In this document: in pieces, positions 33,801 through 39,679 of the stretch | Position numbering within the stretch: position 1 is the stretch's first letter | Layout of the letters: every line of letters starts with the position of its first letter | Origin: an uncultured Methanomicrobiales archaeon | GTDB lineage: Archaea; Halobacteriota; Methanomicrobia; Methanomicrobiales; Methanospirillaceae | DNA length: 39,679 nt | Direction: 5' to 3' | NCBI GenBank assembly: GCA_903828975.1 | Contig: CAIKOD010000040.1 | Span: 1 to 39,679 of the forward strand | Notes under the pieces: model-generated | What the model saw: only the letters and a program-made list of their open reading frames with translations | Told to the model about the DNA's origin: nothing | Databases searched by the model: none | Position numbers and translations under genes: made by a program

Positions 33801-34802
33801 CCCATTTGCTTGTAATCCTTCGATAATCTTCCGCCGGTCCTCCGGGTCCTTCCAGATATTTATTTCCAAAGAAGTTTTACCTGCGATATCCTCTTCCGTA
33901 TACCCGGTAATCTCTGTAAATCCTTTATTTACTGATATAAACATGCCGTCATTAAGGCGGGTTATACAAACCGAATCGGGACTGGTGAAGAATGCCTTCC
34001 GGAATTTTTCCTCACTAATCCGCAGTGCCTCTTCCGCCCGCTTTTGCTCTGTAATGTCACGGCCAACTGACTGATATTCCTTCAGGTTGCCATCCTCATG
34101 AAAGATCGCATGGTCAACCCACCGCTGCCACCGGGTGCTACCGTCCGGCATAATGATCCGTTGATCGATGGTCTCAAGGGGATGTTCCGTGGTAAGGGAT
34201 CCGATCAGCCGGGACACACTCACCCTGTCTTCCGGATGAATCGTCGGGTGAAAACGGGTGCCTCGTATTTCCTCCCGGTTCAGCCCGAAATAGCGGCAGT
34301 ATGCGTCGTTCACAAAGACATGGGTCCCATCGGGGAGAAACCGGCAGATCAACTCGGTCTGGTCCTCGACCACATGCCGGTAACTTGTTTCGCTCTCCCT
34401 CAGGGCCCCTTCCACCTGCCTCTGCGTTACTGCATAACGGATCTTGTTCGAAAGTTCAGCGAACTGTGCCTTTGGCTCGCCACCTTTCTGGAGATAAAAA
34501 TCGGCACCCTCATTGAGCGCCTCAATGACCACCTCTTCACGTCCCTTTCCCGTAAAGATAATAAATGGTGTTGTATTCCCCGATGCCTTTAGCTGCTTGA
34601 GAAAAGAGATCCCATCCATATCCGGCATCTGGTAATCGGAGATAATAGCGTCATACCGCTCGGATTCCATCTGCTTTAGTGCGACTACGGCTGAAGTGAG
34701 CGTGTCGATAACAAATGCCCCCTCTTTTTCGAGAAAGAGTTTGGCGATCGCAAGCAGGTCCGTTTCATCATCTACGTAGAGGACCCGGAGGGTAGACGGC
34801 AT
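30876..34802 (-). CDS. Giant hybrid sensor histidine kinase, REC-PAS(6)-GAF-kinase
   Basis: A 1308-residue soluble multi-sensor kinase. An N-terminal receiver domain (1-125) has acids D11-D12, phospho-acceptor D56 and the conserved FTGKG loop. About six PAS domains follow (near 144, 272, 430, 560, 855 and 975), with a GAF domain at about 690-850 that contains ESLRLLDFDAGGIYLVD. The kinase core has the H-box ITRHDINNQL (H about 1112), N-box NLMDNAVRYGG (about 1215), G1 EDDGDGV and G2 NTGLGLFIS. Placement of REC before the sensors suggests it is the output of another kinase that tunes this one. No membrane helix is visible. AGGAAG precedes the ATG. It is paralogous to the gene at 36877. Confidence 0.93.
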   Translation of the reverse strand: MPSTLRVLYVDDETDLLAIAKLFLEKEGAFVIDTLTSAVVALKQMESERYDAIISDYQMPDMDGISFLKQLKASGNTTPFIIFTGKGREEVVIEALNEGADFYLQKGGEPKAQFAELSNKIRYAVTQRQVEGALRESETSYRHVVEDQTELICRFLPDGTHVFVNDAYCRYFGLNREEIRGTRFHPTIHPEDRVSVSRLIGSLTTEHPLETIDQRIIMPDGSTRWQRWVDHAIFHEDGNLKEYQSVGRDITEQKRAEEALRISEEKFRKAFFTSPDSVCITRLNDGMFISVNKGFTEITGYTEEDIAGKTSLEINIWKDPEDRRKIIEGLQANGEVRNYEARFLTKSGEINGVMSTSIIELNGVPHILNITHDITEQKRAEEALLKKAEELHAVNEELAASEEELRQNIDDLGRSEQALRESEGRLNLAIESAHLGLWDLNVITHEVIHNRQWTEMLGFSRADMDKPSGWWQERVHPDDLAAVLKGNADHLSGSTPYFDVIYRMKHKNGEWRWVHSQGKAVSWDSTGAPLRMIGINQDITDRKRVEEASRESEEKYRSVIEHIHAAVVVHNPDTSIRMINKTALDLLGLTRDEAIGRIAPHPSWHFSGEDGNVLPLADYPVNQVIATQKPFRNMTVGIFRPRSQDTVWVLVHADPEYDERGTITGVIVTFLDITESRISEEALKHQSTMLSILNEIISSANKAEDLPKLLTTMLEESLRLLDFDAGGIYLVDHSTRTADVVHSKNIPSDLLTEIQSVSIDKKPYDTLFIQNEPIITENYAQIAPDRSKKSGFQSMASIPLLSKGVAIGALNIVSSRRYVISEAEKQTLTSIGRELGSTLERMVAEEQAKKVLKNLETLFNSIDEMVFVLDMKGNILAVNAAVQKRLSYSAEELTGTNILLLHVPERRSEALQIVQGMIAGTIDSCPVPVLAKGGERIEVETKVIRGWWNNQEVLIGVTRDVTERNRMIESVRESESHLNSIIRVAPIGIGVVSNRIIQSVNDLLCQMTGYTAEELIGKSSSSLYQTQEEFEYVGREKYGQIAQKGSGSVETRWQKKDGTIIDILLSSTPLDPSDLTTGVTFTALDITERKRVEEALVQANKKLTLLSRITRHDINNQLTVLMGYLGILEKKQPDTTCNEYLQKVSTSAKRISSLIRFTNECEEIGINVPVWQDCRIIVDTAAKEAPLGQVMVKNDLPANKEMFADPLIVKVFYNLMDNAVRYGGKITTIRFSTEKLDGNCVIVCEDDGDGVAVDEKEKIFERGFGKNTGLGLFISREILAITGITITEAGEPGKGARFEMMVPEGMYR

Positions 34803-34927
34803 TATTACTTCCTAGTTGATTTATGAATAAATACTATTTCGCAATTGGGATTCCTATGCACCTCCTATTGATCCGCTACAATACACTACAAGAGTAGGGT
34901 TAAAAAACAGCTAAAATGGCGTAAAGA

Positions 34928-35002
34928 TTACCGGTACATCCCCTTTGACACCTTCATCTCGAACCGTGCTCCCTTACCCGGCTCCCCTATCCCGGTGATG
35001 GT
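34928..35002 (-). pseudogene. Fossil C-terminus of a further histidine kinase
   Basis: The minus strand reads about 24 codons, ending GEPGKGARFEMKVSKGMYR then TAA. This is clearly the last segment of the kinase ATPase domain found at 30876 and 36877 (GEPGKGARFEM then VPEGM(Y/W)R). The copy has lost the TEA after ITGI, and a TAG interrupts it upstream. It lies just downstream, in minus-strand sense, of the REC-only gene. I infer that an ancestral REC-PAS-kinase gene suffered an internal deletion, leaving the REC part at 35018 and this tail. Confidence 0.8.
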
Positions 35003-35017
35003 ATGCTAATGCCAATA

Positions 35018-35386
35018 TTAATCAGCTATCGCAAGTTCGATAGCAACCCGGAGTCCTTCATCGTCAAACGGCTTCTTAATATAGCCCTTCGGACCGGTCT
35101 TTTTTGCACGTTTCAGAAAGTTCTCTTCGGTATGCGAGGTCAGGTAGATGAATGGGATCTTGGTCTTTGATGCAAGGAATTCTCCAATATTTATACCATC
35201 CATATCTCCCTGGAGCTGGATATCCAGGAGGACAAGGTCAGGTGTTAATTGTTGTATCTTTTCAATTGCCTCCTCACCATTGTTCGAAGAACCGCAGACG
35301 CTATGACCGAGTTTTGTCAGTCGCCATTCAATGACCCTGGCAAGGATTTCATCATCTTCAACAAAAAAAATCCTGGATTGTTTCAT
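35018..35386 (-). CDS. Stand-alone response regulator receiver (CheY-like)
   Basis: A 122-residue receiver domain with complete phosphorylation machinery: acids E10-D11-D12 (FFVEDDE), phospho-acceptor D55 (LVLLDIQLQG), switch threonine T83 (FIYLTSHTEE) and lysine K104 (GYIKKPFDDEGL). No output domain is attached. It starts with ATG after GAGGGAAC. It is divergent from the membrane kinase at 35513, with 126 bases between them, which makes that kinase a likely partner. The downstream kinase-tail fossil suggests it was once the receiver part of a hybrid protein. It ends with IELAIAD at a TAA, close to the usual domain boundary, so it should still fold. Confidence 0.9.
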   Translation of the reverse strand: MKQSRIFFVEDDEILARVIEWRLTKLGHSVCGSSNNGEEAIEKIQQLTPDLVLLDIQLQGDMDGINIGEFLASKTKIPFIYLTSHTEENFLKRAKKTGPKGYIKKPFDDEGLRVAIELAIAD

Positions 35387-35512
35387 TCTGTTCCCTCGTA
35401 AAAGATAGCAAATAGAAATGATTATTATCCCATTTATTCACTATACACTATTAATTGCTTTGCTTTCAGAGTGTAAAGAAATTCGATAATATTTTGAGTT
35501 TCAGAGATTTCT

Positions 35513-36817
35513 ATGAAAAATAATGTATCAAACGCCCGGATACTGACACTCCTGTTTATTATTTTCATCGTTTTCATTACATTTTCCTCATTCATCTATA
35601 TTGATACGGTTGCGAGAAGCGCTCTTAAGGAGTCGACGCGTGAACGCCTTGTGGGGTCTGCATCAATTATTGCGACTCAGCTAAACGGTGACGATATCAA
35701 TCAAATACATCCCGGGGATGAATCTACCCAGACATTTGTTTACCTGCGTGATTCTCTTAACGCGATTCACCAATCGGACCCCTCAATCAAATATTTGTAT
35801 ACCATGCGTCAGAACGGCAGTGTTGTTGAATTTATCGTAGATGCCGATTATGGGATCAGACCTGATGGAGCGCCCATTGGTATGGTTTATCCTGACCCCC
35901 CGGCGGCCCTTCTTAATGGATTCAGTCAGCCCACTGCCGTAACAGAGTTTTACACGGATGAGTGGGGGACCCTGCTTTCAGGGTTTGCACCGATCCACGA
36001 CAGCCGGGGTCAGGTTGTTGGAATTGTCGGGGTAGATATGGAAAGCAGGGATGTGCTCAGACGGATGGAATACGTTAGTACTATATTTTATGTCTTATTG
36101 ATCATTATCCTGGCAATCCTTGTAACAGGGGCTATTATTTTTGATATCCGGCGGACACGCGTTGAAACCATGATGAATCTTGCCAACCGGAAGCTGAATT
36201 TATTGAATAGTATCATCAGGCATGATGTGCTCAACACCCTCACGTCACTTATCGGTTACGAGGAGATGACGGAAGAGATAGCGACAGATCCGGATGTCCG
36301 GAAAAATCTTGCAATAATCTCCGCACAGACCGAGAAATTAACTAAACAAATTGCATTCACAAGGGATTACCAGAACCTCGGGATGAGCATGCCGGAATGG
36401 CAGAATGTCGATGATGTTGTGCGCAAGGCTGCTTCGGAAATGGACATGACGTCTGTATTTTTTACGACTGCTTTTTCCAATCTCAAAATTTATGCCGACC
36501 CTTTGCTGGAAAGGGTATTTTACACCCTGCTTCGGAATAGTCTCGAACACGGTAAGACCATATCATGGATACGGGGGTATTACCGGATTTCGAATTCCAG
36601 TCTTATATTGGTCTTCGAAGATAATGGTATCGGCATACCAGAGAAAGAAAAAACCGCCATATTCAATCGTAAATATTATAAAAGTACCGGACTCGGGTTA
36701 TTTCTCGTACAGGAAATCCTTTCCATGACAAATATTTCTATTAAGGAAGCAGGTATACCCGGAGAAGGGGCACGGTTCGAAATTTCCGTCCCAACTGATG
36801 TATACCGTTTGAAATAA
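35513..36817 (+). CDS. Membrane-bound sensor histidine kinase with extracytoplasmic sensor
   Basis: A 434-residue kinase. Membrane helix 1 is at about 9-31. An outside sensor domain (32-188) has Cache/PAS-like features: KYLYTMRQNGSVVEFIVDADYG, then a GFAPIHDSRGQVVGIVGVD strand pair. Helix 2 is at 191-211. The dimerisation segment has the H-box SIIRHDVLNTL with H237. The ATPase part shows N-box RNSLEHG, FEDNGIGIPEKEK, and STGLGLFLVQEIL. There is no HAMP domain and no receiver. The core resembles those of the two giant kinases (LNLLNSI(I)RHD versus LLSxITRHD), so all share ancestry. It converges on the gene at 36877 and diverges from the REC protein. Confidence 0.9.
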   Translation: MKNNVSNARILTLLFIIFIVFITFSSFIYIDTVARSALKESTRERLVGSASIIATQLNGDDINQIHPGDESTQTFVYLRDSLNAIHQSDPSIKYLYTMRQNGSVVEFIVDADYGIRPDGAPIGMVYPDPPAALLNGFSQPTAVTEFYTDEWGTLLSGFAPIHDSRGQVVGIVGVDMESRDVLRRMEYVSTIFYVLLIIILAILVTGAIIFDIRRTRVETMMNLANRKLNLLNSIIRHDVLNTLTSLIGYEEMTEEIATDPDVRKNLAIISAQTEKLTKQIAFTRDYQNLGMSMPEWQNVDDVVRKAASEMDMTSVFFTTAFSNLKIYADPLLERVFYTLLRNSLEHGKTISWIRGYYRISNSSLILVFEDNGIGIPEKEKTAIFNRKYYKSTGLGLFLVQEILSMTNISIKEAGIPGEGARFEISVPTDVYRLK

Positions 36818-36876
36818 ACCGGTTTCCGTTTGGGACAACGGGCATAAGCAGGGAAATAAAAAGCCCGGGGAAACGG

Positions 36877-39679
36877 TTATCGCCACATCCCCTCCGGCAC
36901 CGTCATCTCGAACCGTGCACCCTTCCCCGGCTCGCCGGTCTCGGTGATCGTGATGCCGGTGATCGCAAGGATCTCCCTTGATAAGGCTAAGCCAAGCCCG
37001 GTGTTCTTCCCGAACCCACGTTCGAAGATCTTCTCCTTCTCCGCTGCAACGATACCATCGCCATCGTCTTCGCATACGATAAGATGATCTTCACCGGTTT
37101 CCTCAGCGGAGAACCGGATGGTCGTGATCTTCCCACCGTACCGCACGGCATTCTCCATCAGGTTGTAAAAGACCTTGATAACCAGCGGATCAGCGAACAC
37201 TTCTGCGCCGGCAGGAAGATGGTTCTTCACCACGACCATTCCGAGCGGGGCTTGCTTTGCCGCAGTATCTACGAGTGTACGGCAATCATGCCAGATGGGA
37301 GCCTTGACGCCGATCTCCTCATATTCCCTGGTGAACTTGACCATGGCGGAGATCCGCTTTGCAGCGTTCGAAACCCTCAGGAAATACTCAGTGAGTGTAG
37401 GATCGGGCTGCTTATTTTCCAGAAAGGCGAGGTATCCCGTCAGTATCGTTAGTTGGTTGTTGATGTCGTGCCGGGTGATGGAAGAGAGGAGGTTTAATTT
37501 TTTGTTTGCCGTAGCGAGTGATGTTGAATATTGCTGGAGTTCCTGCTCATGGTACTCCGTCTCCTTTTCAAGTTCTTTCTGCTCGGTGATATCCCACCCG
37601 ACAGACTGATATTCAATAATCCTGCCGTCCGGATCAAAGATTGCCCGGTCGCTCCACCGCTGCCAACGGGTACTGCCGTCTGGCATAATGATCCTCTGGT
37701 CGATTGTCTCATGGGGATGATCGGATGTGAGGGTGGCAATATGCCGAGCAACAATTTCCCGGTCTTCCGGATGGAGGACGGGTCTGAACCGGTACCCGAT
37801 GATCTCCTCCTGTTTCTTGTCGAAATACCGGCAATATGCATCGTTGACAAAGATGTGTGTGCCATCCGGGAGGAACCGGCAGATGAATTCGGTCTGGTCT
37901 TCAACAACATTGCGGTACCGCTCCTCGCTCTTCTGCAGGGCCTCTTCAGCCCGCTTGCGTTCGGTGATATCGAGGAGCGTGGACTGGTACCCGATCTGTT
38001 TTCCGGTTTCATCCTTTATCGCGGTTGCAATCCCAAAGGCGATGAAGGTTGAACCGTCTACCCGCAGGGCTGTAAATTCACCTACCCATCGCCCGAATGT
38101 GTCCAGCGCTTCAAGTACAGGAGCCGCATCCTTTTCGTGTGCAAAGAAACTATGTATGGGCTTCCCTATGGCGTCATCTTTTGTCTTGTACCCCCATATG
38201 AGAAGAAACGCTGGATTTACACTGGAAATTATCCCCAGGTTATCTGCGATGCTGTTGGCTGCAATTGATGATTCGAATACGGTGTTCTTAATCCGGAGCT
38301 GTTCTTCTGCCCGCTTGCGCTCGGTAATGTCTTCAAGCGTTTCTACAGCACCGATAACCAGGCCATCTTCATCATGGATTGGTGCGGCAGTAAAGTACAG
38401 CCATATACCAGACTCACCCATGTGCGGGAAGAAATCGGTGGCTTCATACGCATTCTCGATCAGTTTGGATTTCGCATATTTTCCGGAATACCAGTGCGGG
38501 ACCATCTCAATCGCCCCGTCGACCAGGAGGTCCGCCAGGCAGGGTCTTTCACTTGGGTAGAACGCCCGCCATTGCTGGTTTGTACCGAGGATCTCCTCCA
38601 CCGTTATCCCGCTGTACTTCTCAAGCGCCTCGTTCCAGTTGATGATATTGTGGTCCCGGTCTATTACAAACTGGGGTATCGGGGAACCCCGGATAATGGC
38701 GTCCAGTTTGTTTTCGTTGTCCTGGAGTGCCACCTCCGCCAATTTGCGTTCGGTGATGTCAATGAGGAGGAGGAGAATAGCAGGGCTGCCGTGGTACCGG
38801 ACTTGGGTCCCTTTGACTATCACGGATCTCCGGAGCCCATCCGATGAAAGGAGATCGATTTCATAAGGGTGGACCTCGCCCCCTGACAGGCGTTCGGTTA
38901 TTCTGGAGACCACTATATCGCGGTATTCCTCTGCAACATACGAGAGCACAGGTGTGCCGATCAACTTCTCTGCACTATTCCCAAGGACCCTCACCGAGGC
39001 CGGGTTCACGTAGAGGATCTTCCCATCCGGCCCATACACGACGATATAATCGGGCAGGTTTTCCACGAGGTCCCGGTTGAATAATTCGCTCTCCGCAAGC
39101 GCTTCCTCGCTCCGCTTCCAATCCGTGATGTCCCTGCCGACTGACTGGTACTCCTTCAGGCTGCCATCCGATTGAAAGATCGCACGGTCAACCCATCGCT
39201 GCCACCGGATGCTGCTGTCCGGCATGATGATCCGTTGATCGATGTTCATAAGTGGATGATCAGGTGTGAGGGATGCGATGAGCCGGACAACATTCTCCTG
39301 GTCTTGCGGATGAATTGTCGGATGGAACCGGGTGCCAATGATCTCCTTCTGGTTCAGCCCGAAATAACGGCAGTATGCCTCGTTCACAAAGACGTGGGTA
39401 CCATCAGGGAGAAACCGGCAGATGAACTCGGTCTGGTCCTCGACGACATTACGGTACCGCTCTTCACTCTCACGAAGGTCTACCTCCGCACATCTGCGGG
39501 AGATGGCATAACGGATCTTATTCGCTAGTTCCGTGAACTGTGCCTTTGGCTCGCCGCCTTTCTGGAGATAGAAATCGGCACCCTCGTTGAGCGCCTCAAT
39601 GACCACCTCTTCACGCCCCTTCCCGGTGAAGATGATGAACGGTGTGGTATTCCCTGATGCTTTGAGCTGCTTCAGGAAC
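36877..39679 (-). CDS. Giant hybrid sensor histidine kinase, REC-PAS(5)-kinase (N-terminus beyond the window)
   Basis: The frame is open to the window end, giving about 933 residues with the receiver start missing. The visible receiver part (FLKQLKASGNTTPFIIFTGKG) is nearly identical to the kinase at 30876. Five PAS domains follow. The first and last both begin YRNVVEDQTEFICRFLPDGTH and are internal duplicates. The kinase core has H-box ITRHDINNQLTIL, N-box NLMENAVRYGG, EDDGDGIV and NTGLGLALS, and ends GARFEMTVPEGMWR. It is soluble. There is no GAF domain, unlike the paralogue. It probably signals through phosphotransfer to stand-alone receivers such as the one at 35018. Confidence 0.92.
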   Translation of the reverse strand, partial: FLKQLKASGNTTPFIIFTGKGREEVVIEALNEGADFYLQKGGEPKAQFTELANKIRYAISRRCAEVDLRESEERYRNVVEDQTEFICRFLPDGTHVFVNEAYCRYFGLNQKEIIGTRFHPTIHPQDQENVVRLIASLTPDHPLMNIDQRIIMPDSSIRWQRWVDRAIFQSDGSLKEYQSVGRDITDWKRSEEALAESELFNRDLVENLPDYIVVYGPDGKILYVNPASVRVLGNSAEKLIGTPVLSYVAEEYRDIVVSRITERLSGGEVHPYEIDLLSSDGLRRSVIVKGTQVRYHGSPAILLLLIDITERKLAEVALQDNENKLDAIIRGSPIPQFVIDRDHNIINWNEALEKYSGITVEEILGTNQQWRAFYPSERPCLADLLVDGAIEMVPHWYSGKYAKSKLIENAYEATDFFPHMGESGIWLYFTAAPIHDEDGLVIGAVETLEDITERKRAEEQLRIKNTVFESSIAANSIADNLGIISSVNPAFLLIWGYKTKDDAIGKPIHSFFAHEKDAAPVLEALDTFGRWVGEFTALRVDGSTFIAFGIATAIKDETGKQIGYQSTLLDITERKRAEEALQKSEERYRNVVEDQTEFICRFLPDGTHIFVNDAYCRYFDKKQEEIIGYRFRPVLHPEDREIVARHIATLTSDHPHETIDQRIIMPDGSTRWQRWSDRAIFDPDGRIIEYQSVGWDITEQKELEKETEYHEQELQQYSTSLATANKKLNLLSSITRHDINNQLTILTGYLAFLENKQPDPTLTEYFLRVSNAAKRISAMVKFTREYEEIGVKAPIWHDCRTLVDTAAKQAPLGMVVVKNHLPAGAEVFADPLVIKVFYNLMENAVRYGGKITTIRFSAEETGEDHLIVCEDDGDGIVAAEKEKIFERGFGKNTGLGLALSREILAITGITITETGEPGKGARFEMTVPEGMWR

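Noticed and set aside
34857-34869. Strong Shine-Dalgarno-like AGGAGGTG on the minus strand upstream of the giant kinase
   Set aside because: No start codon lies at a suitable distance. The only frame nearby is 18 codons, so it is probably leader sequence or chance.

Overview
The window looks like chromosomal DNA of a methanogenic archaeon of the order Methanomicrobiales. A Methanoregula/Methanosphaerula-like lineage is my best guess, from memory of gene content rather than a search. The evidence is the archaeal core gene set (RadA, a multi-OB replication protein A, FEN1, a 69-residue histone, separate GMP synthase subunit B, archaetidylinositol-phosphate synthase), the methanogen-restricted DUF1890/DUF1894 pair, DapL-type lysine synthesis, TATA-like boxes upstream of several genes, and large PAS-rich histidine kinases. 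I see no rRNA, tRNA or CRISPR array.

Layout. 1-500: the edge of a probable IS630-type transposase gene, then an AT-rich, apparently N-terminally truncated PD-(D/E)XK nuclease-like ORF. 630-1860: DUF1894, DUF1890 and CutA on the minus strand. 1930-4225: an arsR / DGC zinc-binding protein / permease metal-response cassette bracketed by degenerate direct repeats. 4425-7800: a methyltransferase, a small unknown protein, a SPASM-like radical SAM protein and an exported alpha/beta-hydrolase lipoprotein. 7998-13600: dapL-lysA-rpa-radA-pgp, a tightly packed plus-strand block joining lysine synthesis with recombination and repair. 13579-16400: PRC-barrel protein, histone, an HTH-CBS regulator and a NOG1-like GTPase. 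16400-19840: a presenilin-type protease, a small coiled-coil membrane protein and FEN1. The two convergent intergenic gaps here carry three copies of a structured repeat of about 180 bp. 19838-25752: a minus-strand metabolic block (pyrG, guaAb, argD, hisC, AK6-like kinase, AIP synthase), read from high to low coordinates with many start/stop overlaps. 25969-30765: a hotdog thioesterase diverging from a small unknown protein, then a glycosyltransferase / TPR-winged-helix protein / BrxD-like ATPase operon. 30876-39679: a signalling island with two giant paralogous REC-PAS-histidine kinases (the second cut by the window end), a REC-only regulator diverging from a membrane histidine kinase, and a fossil C-terminus of a further kinase.

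The best candidates for something undescribed are: (a) the GT2 / TPR-wHTH / BrxD-like ATPase operon, which carries a BREX-family ATPase without any other BREX gene in view; (b) the three-hairpin repeat found only between convergent genes, including a tandem pair with TTTCAACAAAG-type boundaries; and (c) the repeat-flanked arsR-DGC-permease cassette with a 9-bp-arm palindrome over the arsR start.
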